A DNA stretch of 64,000 nucleotides, taken from assembly GCA_025200525.1 (NCBI GenBank), contig CM045763.1:91357944-91421943 (forward strand). Direction: 5' to 3'. Positions 33,600 to 46,013 of this stretch are shown in pieces. The position numbers and the translations under genes are program-made. Source of the DNA: Camellia lanceoleosa. Lineage: Eukaryota; Streptophyta; Magnoliopsida; Ericales; Theaceae. The notes beneath the pieces were generated by a model. That model saw nothing but the letters and a program-made list of their open reading frames with translations, did no database searches and was not told where the DNA came from. Every line of letters begins with the position of its first letter. The stretch's first letter is position 1.

Positions 33600-36080
33600 T
33601 ATTCGCTGTCTGTGTATTCGGATTGGTCAGACCCACAAGATTGAGACTGTATTCATTGAACATGTATGCTCCATTTGGGAAATTGTGAAATACGTATTGG
33701 GATATTGCTTAACTCTGCACATGCACATGTACATCTGAACCTATGCTCAGGGTGATCCGTTATATTACTGTCTTTAATGACTAAGCCACTGGAATTATGA
33801 CTCTATAATGGTGAGACCATGCATTTGAATTGGTAGAAAATTGACTGGATTATGTGACTATACTGGGCTCGACTCATAAACCTACATTTTGTGACCAATT
33901 TGGAACTTTTGAGTGACAAACCCTATCTTATGCACAATCGAGGAACTCTGTTTAATGCGTTACTGTGCACCTTGTGTCTGTATATAAGACTTGTTTGGGG
34001 ATTTCTGTATTAATTATGGTACATACCTCCTGATCTGAATAACTGCATGTTTATGCAACTACCCCCGAATTTATGTAGTCAATGCCATATTGTACATAAC
34101 TTGAAATGCTTTGATATGAGCAGTTGTGATGAATAATTTTGATATGACTTTGAGAACTGATAAACTTAGGACAGTTGTGAAACTATCAGCCATGTGCCTA
34201 AACAAACGAAGTGAGCCTTACAGAACCGAATGTACCCCATTTGAGAAATTTTTTATCTAATTCGGTCCGATAGAACCTTTGTCTGATTTGACTTGATAGA
34301 ACCCTCATTGGATATAATTTGATGGAACCTTTGTTTGATTTAATCTGATAAGACCTCTGCTTGGGTTGATTTGATAAGAATTTCTATTTGATTTGATTTT
34401 ATTAAGGGAAGACCACGAATTGTTCATGAATAAATAGCTAGATTATTCTTGGCAGAAAAACTGATAGACCCAAAACTTGAATTCTTTTGGAATGCTTGAC
34501 TTGTTTGAAAGACCTTTTGTGGGCTATCAACAGATTGATCTAACCATGAACACCATTGAGAACCAACCTTCAATAATTGGGGCATAAGTGTTATAAATGA
34601 ATAGAATGGTACAAATTCTGTGATTGGGTTGTGTATTTTCATATTCTTGCTTATTTGGCACCATGGAAACCGAAGACAACAGATTGACTTGATTGTGAAC
34701 CGTACTGAATATTTATCCTCGATTAATCAGAATTTGTTTCATGTGTTTACTTTAGTGTTATTGGATTTTGGGAAATCAGGTTATAGCGAGTGGTATTATA
34801 TTTGTCTGGATGACATTCTTGGGACGCCCTTTCGTGCTAGGGGATGCTAAGCCTATGTAGCACTTTTGTTGAGATACCTCTTTTGCCACCGACGGCCTTG
34901 TACGGGTGGGTTTGTCTGATCGATCTCGGTTTGGCCACCAACGGTCGTGAATATGTGTGCTTTGGTTCCGAGACGATTATTCCTTTGTGTTGTTCGGAAT
35001 GTCATCCTTTGGTATTATGTGGATGTCATTAACATCCAAGAAGCTTTGAAAAACCCTGATTATCCGAAAGTGTGTGAATTTAGTACGCCTTGCGTAAATA
35101 ACTGCTCAGCGCCATTGTATCCTGTAATTGGGGAATTGGGGCTTTGAGGATGTGTAAATTGTGTTTAACACATGATTGATTGTTTTTAATATTACCTTTG
35201 ATGCCATGGGGATTGGTATATGAATTGCCTTATGCTTTTGGCAACTATGGAATAGTGTGGAAAGACTCGATGGAACAAGAAATTGAATGTTGAACTGAAT
35301 TGTAAACTGTTAAATGAATTAAGAACACGTGTATTCTATTAGAAGTCAACTGCCTCAGTGTCATTGTATTTTACAATTGGTACTATAGGGATATATGAGT
35401 TACGTATGTCGTGTGGTTGATTGCTTCGTTGTTATTTTTGTTGACTCGGGGATCAGTGCTTGAATTCACTTTAAAATCTTAAAGACTTTTGATTAACTTT
35501 GAATAACTGTGATGAGAACTTGAATTAAATATCAAATCGGATTATGAATTGCGGAATTGTTGGAGAATGAATTGAACTTTTGTGACAAGAGAATAGATCG
35601 AACTCCTATGGTAAAGTTAGTTGGCTTTTGAAATAAATATGTTAACGACCTATTGTGAAGAAGGAAATTGTTGAAATTGTGTCTAAATGTTTTGGGTGCC
35701 AACAAGTCAGAGTTGAATAACAATTATTGGCGGAACTACTACAACCTCTATTTATTTCTGAATGAAAATGGGAATATGTAACTACGAATTTCATTGTGAG
35801 ACTACCTTGGACACCCAAGGTATAAGTCCCGTTTGAGTTTTTGTGTATGGGATTACTAAATTGCTCGTTTCCTCCCTGTGAAATTTTTGTATAATACTTG
35901 TAGATTAGCCGTTGTTACATCAATAAGGTTGCTTGTTTGCATGGGGTCCCAATATCTATTGTTTAGACAGGAACCCTAAAATGTGTTCGGATTCTAACAA
36001 GCCTTCAAGAGCCACTGGGGACAGAATTGTGATTCGGCGCTGCTTTCCATCTGAAAATCGATGTATAATTATAAAGAACT
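33600..36080 (+). other. Unrecognisable interior of the Del-type element
   Basis: About 2.5 kb where RT and RNase H would be. I find no RT box in any frame. ORFs are short and change between strands. A stretch at 34260-34400 repeats TTTGATTTGATYTGATA-like words. Heavy decay or replacement. Confidence 0.5.
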
Positions 36081-36084
36081 TTTC

Positions 36085-36240
36085 GGAGAAATGCTCCAAA
36101 TATGTGCAGTAGATTTTTCGGGGAGTTTGGGAGATTTATCCATTGTTGGCAGACTTTGCTTACAACCACAGCCTACACTCTAGATTTGGTGTGACACCAT
36201 ACAAGTCTTGTATGGAGGAAAGGTTGAGTCTTTGACTGAT
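36085..36240 (+). pseudogene. Integrase fragment of the Del-type element
   Basis: Reads LLADFAYNHSLHSRFGVTPYKS, the familiar chromovirus integrase block (AEFAYN...G..PYE). A frame break follows. The text then runs to KVNLVWRTKLS-like polyprotein end and the PPT. Confidence 0.8.
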
Positions 36241-36368
36241 TGAGAACAGAGTGTTGCTTGATTTTGAGACTAAGCAGGTAACTATCAAAAGGATTGGAAC
36301 TGTTGAATGAAAAGTGTTCTGAATTGTTTCGACTAAAGGTAAATTAAGTTTGGAGGACCAAACTTTCT

Positions 36369-36382
36369 AAAGGGGGGAAGAC
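36369..36382 (+). other. Polypurine tract of the Del-type element
   Basis: AAAGGGGGGAAGAC directly precedes the 3' LTR start TGTGATACCCC. Confidence 0.9.
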
Positions 36383-39075
36383 TGTGATACCCCTATTCCG
36401 TAATATTTTAATTGGTCCTTAAAATGAGTATGATTATGTGGTTAATATAATTTTGTGTGCTATTATGTGAAAATATGTGGTTTTGAATTTCTATCTGTTC
36501 ACCGTAGGGATATCTGTTTGATTATCTGCTTTGGAAATTAAATTGAAGGCCTTATCGGCCACGAAACCCAAAATTGATTGCGCCATTGTGATTAGCGTAA
36601 TTTTTAGAGCCTACGGTGAAATTTAATTGAAAATTGATTTGGATCAAATTAATCAGATTAATATTGATGATTTAGTGCCCAACTATTTAATATTATTAAA
36701 TAATAGTTAGTGGGTTATGTTGTAAAGACTCTACACCCTCAAATTTCTTCCTTTAGTGCATTTTGGCTGATTTTTGGACTCAAAGAAGGAGAGAGGGTCG
36801 GCTAAGAGGGAGAGGGTGAAAGAAATTGAGAGTTTGATTTTGAAGGCTTGGAATTTGAAGGCCAACTCTAAATTGGACCATAAATTGAGAGAATTGAGCT
36901 TCTAGGTAAGCATTGATTCTTGAATTCATGAGTTTAATGTGTAATCTTGTGTGTTCAAGGGTTGTTTGTGATCAAGAGCATGATTTGAGTTCATTTTGTT
37001 GAAATTGAGGTTTGATATGTGCATGCATGTAACAAACTCCCATGGAATCACAAATCTAGCATGTAATTTGTGAAATTGTGAAAGATTGGTAGTGTAATCC
37101 CACATGCAAGCATGTCTTTGTTAATTTTTATGGGAATGAGCACTAATTGCATTATTTGAAGTGAATATGAAGTCAAAAAGGGCATGCATGTACAGATCAT
37201 GGGAGTATAAGTCTTGAGTGTTTGAATTTGAGCATGTTGGTGATGAGGTTGTGATATTTTGGGACATGCATGCAAATAAATTATGAAATTGAGCTTTAAT
37301 ATGTTGTAAATTATGCTCGTGCCATGTTAGTACATGTCTATGAGTAATTTGAGCTGTAACATGCATAAATTGTTGGTTGAAAGTCGAAATGAAGCTCAAG
37401 AACACAATTATGAGTTTTCTAGAATTTTGAGGTCCGCTCGAGCAGGGAACCTGCCGCTCGAGTGGGAAATGCGTACTCCCAGTACTTTTTGCAGACTTGA
37501 TGTCCGCTCGAGCGGGGGTGCTATTTTGACAGGCCTTCCACTCGAGTGCCCTATTTAACGCTCGAGCGTATTTGTCATGCAACCAGTACTTTTGCAGGCC
37601 TTAAGGGTCTGCTCGAGCGGGGTATTTCACGCTCGAGCGGGGACCTTGTTTTCTGAAACTTTGAAAATGCATTCTGTGTTCTGTTTTTCCGTTCCCTTTC
37701 ACTTCAAAGCACTCTTAGGCATACATTGAGCATTGTAATTGAGTTAAAGAAATAAGAATGAAGCCTAAAGAGGAATATGTGAATTAAAGAACGGATTGAA
37801 TTATTTGTGACCCATATGTGTTATGTGATATGTAGGGTCAAGCTCTAGGGCAATTCAACCAACCGATCACTGTGAGTAATTCTGACATATGTTATTGTCC
37901 AATTGCTACTTCTATGTAAGTTTGTAAAGTTCATTAATTTGAATGGTGGAGCCAGTTTGATATGAAAGGCCTATGAGCCAGTTTGATATGAAAGGCCTAT
38001 GAGCCAGTTTGAAATGAAAGGCCTATGAGCCAGTTTGATATGAAAGGCCTATGAGCCAGTTTGATATGGAAGGCCTATGAGCCAGTTTGAAATGAAAGGC
38101 CTATGAGCCAATTTAAAATGAAAGGCCTATGAGCCAGTTTGATATAAAAGGCTTATGAGCCAGTTTGATATGAAAGGCTTATGAGCCAGTTTGAAATGAA
38201 AGACCTATGAGCCAGTTTGATATGAAAGGCTTATGAGCCAGTTTGAAATGGAAGGCCTATGAGCCAGTTTGATATAAAAGTTTGAAAAGGCCTAAGAGCC
38301 AGTTTGACATGAACGGATGAATGGACCTAAGGTCGTTTTGATACAAATGAATGGACCGAAGGTTGTTTTGACATAAATGAATGGGCCGAAGGCCGTTTTG
38401 ACATAAATGAATGGGCCGAAGGCCGTTTCGACATGAATGGAAATCTGAAGGGGCCAAGGGCCGAAATGTTTGAAACTACAGTCACTTGATTTGAATTTCG
38501 TATAGTTATATATATCTGTTAAATAGAAATATGGATTGGGCCCAAGGCCGTTTGGAACATGTTGTTCTACATTGTTATGTAATTTTTGTATTGGGTATTA
38601 TTCACTGGGCTATCGCTCACGCTCATTCATGTGTTTGTAGGTGAGTCAAGAGAAGTCCAAACCCAGCCCCAGTGAAGTCTGCCAGGAACAACAAGAGTTT
38701 TGGAGAGTCAGCCTTGTGTCTCACACACGAGACCCATCCTTGCCATTTTGTTATGTATTTATACGTTGTCTTGTTGGCAAGGACTTTGTGTATATCTATA
38801 TATAGTTTGGATATGGGTTGACTCAGTTTGGATGATCTTGTCTGTAAAGAATTTTATGGTACTGTATTCTGTTGTGGGTTATTAACGTATATGCGTATGG
38901 TTTGTTTTAAAGTGCATATAAGCACGGCTCTATGGACAAAGTTTTAAATCATTGCTTCCGTTTGGCCCCTTTACTCTATTGAGTTACGTCTGTTTTGGTT
39001 TGAGGTTGTAGGTAATCTCAGGATTACTGGCTGGTTATGTCCTTAACCCATAGGGTGTGGGTTTGGGTCATGACA
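36383..39075 (+). repeat. 3' LTR of the Del-type element
   Basis: 2,693 bp, same layout as the 5' LTR: CTCGAG cluster at 37434-37645, 26-bp array at 37950-38300, 30-bp array at 38300-38450. Followed by TSD ctaag. Confidence 0.95.
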
Positions 39076-39380
39076 CTAAGCCACCCTGTAGTGTTTGTTG
39101 ATCCATTCTGGTCAAACCAGTTGACACTCACATCCCTCGGATCCTGCTCATTAAAGAACTGCAGATTCGCAATGTCCTCCTTAAGCTCTGCTAGATCATC
39201 CAACCTATGACTTGGCCCATCTTCCCAAACCACATTTACCTAAGTTTTTCTTGGCAAATCTACCCTCGGCTTGGCTTAATCCGCTGGCGCAATAAAACGG
39301 CAAGGGTTGTATGCTTCCTCAACTAAGCTTGCAGAGCCCTCAGGCGTTCCCTCTTCTATCATAGCCACCACCAAGGGTTT
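39076..39380 (-). pseudogene. Gag-protease linker, first half
   Basis: ORF with DLAELKEDIANLQFF and WFDQNG, hydrophilic linker typical of Tat. It is stranded between two insertions: the Del element on its low-coordinate side and the solo LTR on its high side. Its frame continues into 29502 once the Del element and one TSD are disregarded, so the insertion hit an open frame. Confidence 0.75.
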
Positions 39381-42053
39381 TGTCACGCCCCTAACCCGCC
39401 CCTAAAAGGTTTGGGCATGACCTACTCAGAAACAGACAGAATGACCTATAATAATTGATTTTTGGGGCTTGTGCGAAAGCAGTAAAATTAGAACAATATT
39501 CGGATACATCCATTGAGCAACTACCAAAATGCCAGGACCATCTTGAAATTTAACTTACAGTAAATATGTACATGAAATTAGGTTACAGATACGTCTATAA
39601 ACCCAGCTCAGACTTTAGGTATACAAAGCATAAGGTACAATAACCTTGACCAACCACATATAGGTACAAAAATACATAGACAATCATGCAAGGGTTCCTT
39701 TAGGTGCCTGGTTATCCTTATGCTGACAAAAATGCAATTGCTAGAACGGATCTCCAAGCTGGCTTCCTCTAAATCGACAAAATTACGTAATGAGACAAGC
39801 TCTGAATATTAGTACTTAAACAATTAAATCATAATGCGTCATGCATGCATAAACTCAAGTACAAAAGTAATACACGGTTTTACCTTGGACGGCTCTTGGC
39901 CTATTACACGATTTTTAACAGATTGACCTATTGGCCCAACTTTATCGATTGGCCTTTCACCAGATAGCCTTACTAAGACACAGGTAGCCTTCGGCACAGA
40001 TAGCCTTTTCGGCATGTGTAGCCTTCGACACAGATAGCCTTTCACACAGATAGCCTTCTAAGACACAGATAGCCTCTCCTAAGACAGGTAGCCTTTCTAA
40101 GACACGATAGCCTTTTCAAGACACAAGATATATCGAAATATACGTAAATGTGCATGGACTCAAGAGGTGGCTCAGACGATTCTAGAGGTGGCTCCCACTA
40201 AAGTGTAGCACTTAGTTCCGACAAAGACTTTGCTCCACACCGAAGTCAATAAGTTTCATCATGTCATATCATAAACAAAACGAGTATCATAGCGGAACAA
40301 CCGTAGTGTCATCAAAACAGACTAGCCTTACAGCCATATAGAGGCACATAGTTTCTTTTTATCATTTAGAGGAGTTAGCATATTTAAGTTACTTATCACA
40401 AAGTGCCAACCACATCCATTAATTCCAAGGGTACATAAATACTATAGTATCATAATGTACCCACATTTCACTTGCTTATTATCATGAATCAATGTCCTTA
40501 ATTTGCGGATAACAGTATGTGCATTTGATCCATCAAAATAGTTGCCTCGTAATAACAGGAAATAATACTAGTTGCTTACAGATGACAGAAAGTGAACATG
40601 TAATATAGACAGAGCAGAATAATTCCATAGTTACACCACTGTATGCAGCTTTTTCAACGTTCACACGTATTTCCATTTGAAGTAAAATCACTTACAAGGA
40701 TTAGAGCGTTATAACAGAAAGTAAAATGTACATATAGCGTACTATTACTCACAGTGTTGTAGTGGTGTACTAGTTCCTTCTGGAGTGTGCCCTGTACACC
40801 ACATGACTGATAAATTAGTATTCTTTCCTTTTTAAATTCTTAGGAAGTCAATTCATGTGTTACCGCAATTCGTATGAATTTATAACTATCATAAACTCAT
40901 CAGAAAATTATTCTAAAGGTACCAAAGAGTTCGCACGTAAATCGAACAAACACATTTTCTTGTCACAAAAGCCTCCGCCGAAGCGCTTAATTTGAGCGCC
41001 GAATACAAGATAATGCTATCAAAAAATATCGAAGGTTGGTTTTTACGCTCGGCGACATTTCTACGCCGAGCGGACAGGTAATTCCGAGCAACCATCTTGA
41101 AGATAAATTTTCCCGCCGAAGGCATTTGCTGTTCCGCCGAGACCTTCGACCAGTTCGAAAGACGATTCCAACCCAAAATTTAGCAATCAAATCCCAATTT
41201 TCATGCAACCAAAGATGAATCTAATGCAATACTTCAACCTCACATCACCATAACAAGGATTCTACCTTTGATTATAGCAATTTACCCTCACTTAGAGGCT
41301 TCAACAAATCATTAATCTCCCTTAAATTCCATTCTATAGTTAAGTTCTTCAAACACAACACATAGATGCATAGAATGATGAGATAAACCAAAAATTTGAA
41401 GTATAATTCATGCATCCCACAATTAAGGTGTTGAAGTAACCAATTCATGAAAAACCCTCACAATCAAACATAGATCTATCATGAACCAAATACAAACATA
41501 TATTTCAATCTTCAACCATCACAACATGAGAACTTAAGTTACCTTGAAAGAAATCACACAAATCCAATAAGTTGTTTAGCTTCCTTGGTGGATCAAGTTT
41601 CCTCCAATTCTTCACCCACGTTTCTCTTTTCTTTTCTCTCTTAGTTCCTCCCTTAGAGCCTCACGTTTTTTTTTAAACCATAAGCTCAAACAAGACTTAG
41701 ATATATATATATATCTATATATATAGAATATATAGGAGCATAAAAGACAAAAATCAATCGCTTTATGATGCCGAAATGAAAATTTCACAGAAAATCCCAT
41801 TAGAGCTTAAAAATCATGCAGATTCCAAATATCAAATCAATTTCTGAGAATTAGGTTTCTAAGGTGCCCAATTTTAGCTTCAAAGAATTTAAGTGTAACA
41901 GATAAGATTTTAACTCAACAGATAGAGACCCATTTGTCTAAGTTCCATGCAATTTTTCATACTTACTCATACAGTTTCACAATAGATATTCGAAGACACA
42001 GAATAGAGGACTGAAAGGATACCAGAATTATGTACGAGGGTCGGGGTATTACA
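39381..42053 (-). repeat. Solo LTR, Del/Tekay type
   Basis: 2,673 bp. On the minus strand it runs from TGTAATACCCCGACCC to GGGGCGTGACA. The TSD ggttt is exact (39376-39380 and 42054-42058). No second LTR or interior, so it is the product of LTR-LTR recombination. It carries a CGCCGAGCG word cluster (40978-41150) and a TAGCCTT array (39960-40130). The rest is AT-rich and non-coding. Confidence 0.93.
39960..40130. repeat. Irregular AGATAGCCTT array in the solo LTR
   Basis: About nine copies of (C/A)AGATAGCCTT joined by TCTAAGACAC or TTCGGCAC, 16-24 bases apart. Confidence 0.85.
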
Positions 42054-42059
42054 GGTTTA

Positions 42060-43690
42060 GGTTGGGATATTAATGTGCCCATCATACACAAGTCTGTGCA
42101 TTCCGGAATGAACAACGCTGGCTTAGACAGGTGGGAGGGAGTGATGTATATGTTAGGGTCGTACGGGATGACCATTGTTTGGATCAGGTTCACCTACCTG
42201 GGTGGAGGAGGGGGTTGGTTATTTGGTGGGAGGGGGTTTGTAGTGACATTTGGCTTCTCAGGAGGCGCTATCACTTTATTGTCGATGAGATCTTGAATCT
42301 CATGACGTAGTCTGAAGCATTGGTCAGTATCATGCCCATGCTGTTGATGGAAGGCACAATACTTGGCTGGGTTGTGTGAAGGAGAGAGGGGATTTGGCAA
42401 TGGGCGTGGTTCCAGGGCTTTCAGATGCCCTTTTCTAATCAGAACCCCCAAGGCTTTAGATAGAGGCATGTAAAGCGAGGTGAAAGTCCTTTGGCCCCTA
42501 GGTGGGTACTTTGCAGGTTGGGAGGTGGCTCCAGATGAGCTGGTGAAGGGTGTGACTGTTTTTGGGATGGTGGTGGTGACCATGCCCACATTAGAAGTCC
42601 TCACAACTGTATTACTACTTGTAGCTGCATTTGAACTGCGAGTAAAGGCCTTCTTGGGCTGCTTTCTCTTCTGGTCAATTAGATCTTGCTTCATAGCGTC
42701 TTCTATTTGTACCCCGATCTCGTGAAGATCCACAAAAGGTGGGGAGGGGTAAGACAATCATTTTTTGCAACAACTTCGGTTGCAGATTCCGCACGACCAT
42801 CCTTATTTAGTCTTTCTCAGCTGGCCTGGTTGTCATCATGGAGGCCTTGGCCCTCTACCGAGTAACAAAGTCAAAGAGGCCTTCCTTCGGCTCTTGCCTG
42901 GTTGCCTCGAGATCACGAGTCGTGACCTCGATTTGAGTATTGTAAGAATATTGGGCGATGAAAGCCTCGGCCATTTCCTCCCAACTCCTCTTCACTGAAT
43001 CCTTCAGTTTGGCATACCAGATGGTCGTAATACCCAACAGGGTCTGAACAAAAAGGGATAGCTTTTGCATTCTCGTCAAGCCCAACTAGCACAGAATATC
43101 TGAATACAGCCTTAGGTAGACATAGGATCGCCCGAGCCATCGAAATGATCTATGTGAGGCATTTTGAATCTATCCGGCAATGTCACCGCCGAATCTGTGT
43201 AGCCGTCCTCTATGTCTAAGATGAGTTAACTCCCTGAGCTTGCTTAAACAGCTTTTCGAGCTTGCTCACTTTCAAAGCAGTAGGATCGAACTTAAACTTG
43301 AACGGTGTTGCTTTAGAGGTCGATGAGGTAGCCTTTCTGAGGGGCCTGCTGTTGGGATGTCCGTATTTTCCTGGACAGTTGCTGCCTCCCCGGGTATTGA
43401 AACCCTTGTGGAGGTGGGTGCGAAGTAGAAGTAGAAAACTAAAAGATACTGATCTGTCTAACTTTGTGTACCCTCTGAAGTAGAAGTAGAAAACTGATTT
43501 GCGCTGAGCACAGGTGATCGACGAACTGGTGAATTATGCTGAACTCTCCTCCGTCTTGTAACCGGGGGAAGCGAAGCGAACACAGGTTGTCCTCTCACAA
43601 GATCCCCAGATCAATAAAGCCTCCTTACTCGGGTCTAGAGTGCTTGGGGGGTAACTGCCTCATCGGAAGCAATGATTTGCAAAACAGAAA
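42060..43690 (-). pseudogene. Tat gag, inner copy, frameshifted
   Basis: Gag forms the retrotransposon particle. From high to low coordinates: a leader reading P-P-V-T-R-R-R near 43550, the capsid block TTIWYAKLKDSVKRSWEEMAEAFIAQY (43085-42855), then a 187-codon ORF (42757-42194) with the CCHC-like YCAFHQQHGHDTDQCFRLRHE and a Pro-rich tail. At least two frame changes are needed. A short duplication (GAAGTAGAAGTAGAAAACT twice, about 43425 and 43475) disrupts the N-terminal part. The solo LTR interrupts its 3' end. Confidence 0.85.
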
Positions 43691-44398
43691 ATAAAGCAAA
43701 AGAAACAAAAATCAGAAAAATGTACAACACCTCAGCTTAGATAAAGACAACACACAGTTAAACTCATAAGTTGGACATTTTGTACTCAAACACTGATTTC
43801 TGCCCCCCAAATTTTTTGCCTCAAAACTGATACCCTCAAATACTGATGCCCTTAGACTGATACCCAGACTTGCAAATGATACATACATTCCTGTAGAGGC
43901 ACACCCTAACAGCACGTATCAAGCAAGTGAGAGCCAAAACACCCCTATGGTGGGGTAGGGTTTCCCTGTCCTAGTTTCGTCAGGAGCTAGGGGTTCACTA
44001 TGCACGCATGCGGTTTCAAACAATCCTGCATTCGAGTGAGCAACCTGTCCTAGTTTGGAATAGTCTCTATGGCTTCCAATATGCAATTAGGTCAAATGGT
44101 CAAGAAGGATGCCTCAACAAGACCATCTAATATACCTCTCGCTCCAAACACCGAGAAGTGAAAGGAGGATCAAACGGTATGGCTGTGATCAAGATCCAAG
44201 GTTTGTGTTCCCATCGTGGCAGAGCCCGCAACTGGTCAGCCTTATGGCATGCTTTTTCAAGCAAGCCTCCGGCAAACCGTTCAGGAATAGCAGATGGCAA
44301 ATACTGTGACTTAGGCGCACCAATGCAAATGCAATGCAAAGAAACACAGAAATGTGGATAACACAACATATCATGAGTTTTGAGTCAAGTTCTCTAAA
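43691..44398 (-). other. 5' untranslated leader of the inner Tat element
   Basis: Between PBS and gag. Short ORFs on both strands, none convincing. It would carry packaging and dimerisation signals, which I cannot identify by eye. Confidence 0.6.
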
Positions 44399-44416
44399 TC
44401 CCCAGCAGAGTTGCCA
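44399..44416 (-). other. Primer-binding site of the inner Tat element
   Basis: On the minus strand TGGCAACTCTGCTGGGGA begins five bases after the 5' LTR end. TGG matches the CCA end of a tRNA. It is not the tRNA-Met site used by the two other elements. Which tRNA it matches would need a tRNA search. Confidence 0.75.
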
Positions 44417-45911
44417 AAAACTGTAGATCCGACTTTCTTCGCGCGCCCCCCCTTTCAGAGAAGGCGTGAATTGGTCTTACTACAGTTCGGACTTCTATCA
44501 TGGCTCTAAATCTAATCTCACAAAGTGCAAAGTGATACTAATAAACACCAAAGAGTCCAAATCTGGCAAATCGTTTTGGAAAATCGATTTTAAATAAAAA
44601 GCGCCAAACATGGACTGCTTTGCCAGATTATAGAGTCACCACCTAAATATTTTGTTTTTGGGAAATTTAGGAAACCCTGACTCGTGCAAAAGGCCACGTG
44701 TCCGTCATCACCAAAGTTACCTCGGCTCGGGAACTTGGCTACGAGAGGTGAAGGTCATGACATGAGCACCCCCGCTCGCCCGATCAAAGGATCGACCTCT
44801 ACTAAGCATGATATGTTGTTTTATAAACACATGTGTTCTTAATCCGGTTATTAGCTAACTTGACAATGTGGCGCACACATACAAGTATAGACTAAGTCGC
44901 GAGATTTGGAACAAATCAACTAATGTTTATTTTTGAAAATGGTTTGAAAGTGCCACTCGTAGGTAGGCTAAAGCACTGATTTGCCACTCTGAAGTAGGCT
45001 TAAAACATGATTTTGCCACTTTGCAAAGTGGGCTTAAAAACTCACAATCATCGAATTGTTCCAATTCAGGCAATAAAGTCTTCACCCACATGCATTTATG
45101 AAATTTAGTAATTAAGCAAATAGCCTCATGGCAAGCATGCTATCGTGGCAACACTCACACTCATACTCATACAAGTATGCTAAAGTGTAAACACTTACAG
45201 TGTACTTCAAGCCAAAACAAAAAGCTAGTTAGAAATATGCATGATCCTAACTATGCAGAATGGCTAATGCAACGCATGTAATATGCAACTAATAGACTCG
45301 GCTATCTAAGATGGCATGTGAATGCAACAATTTGATAACATGCTTTGAAACACGTATTCAAATTGGTATTGAAATACGATGCATTTTGAATGATGCGCCG
45401 AGCCTGGTGCATGCAATACAAATGTATGATGCACGCATGCAAAGCATAAGCTATGCTAATTGAAAAATGCTTTAAACTAACCATCGAAAGCGGTTAAATA
45501 AAAGGGAGAAAGACGTGGGGTCAGAAGACATGCACATACACACACATGCTTACTACAACATTGCGCCCTCTCGAAGGAGGGTTCGAATATATAAGTTAAC
45601 TAGCTACGCTAAGCTAAGTTAGTTATTACAAACCAACTAATTAACTATTCTAGCTAATTAAATATTACAAACCGAATTGAATAACTAGCTACACTAAGCT
45701 AATTAATTACAATACTTGAATCAAATAATTAGCTACAACTAACTAATTAAAAGCAAGTAAAGTGGCCTTGCGGGCGAGAGATGCATGCTCGGTTGGCTTC
45801 ACCTCGAAAATCCACCGCCTCGCCTCTAGATGCCTCTGTTTACACATCTTTGGACCTCTGAAAATTGTGCCAACTCCCAGACTACTTCTGTTTGATTTCA
45901 AGAACACACTG

Positions 45912-46013
45912 ATGGCCGATCGTCCATGATTGGTGACCATCGGCCAACACTGGTGGCCGGTTGGCTGACTTGGGTGGCCGGTCAACTAGGACTGGTGGCC
46001 GGTCGGCCACTGC
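45912..46013. repeat. GGCC cluster, distal site in 5' LTR
   Basis: Almost identical to 13445-13546, including TGGCCGGTCGGCCA. Confidence 0.85.

Larger units (their letters stand above)
29503..39075 (+). mobile_element. Del-type LTR retrotransposon nested in Tat gag-pol
   Basis: LTRs at 29503-32213 and 36383-39075 run from TGTGATACCCC to TCATGACA. The TSD ctaag is exact (29498-29502 and 39076-39080). PBS and PPT place the sense on +. The 4.2-kb interior is too short for a complete element and has only remnants of gag, protease and integrase, so it must have moved by enzymes in trans or decayed since. It splits the Tat linker ORF. Confidence 0.95.

Noticed and set aside
42480..42725. Plus-strand ORF opposite gag
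   Set aside because: Antisense shadow of the Tat gag ORF at 42194-42757.
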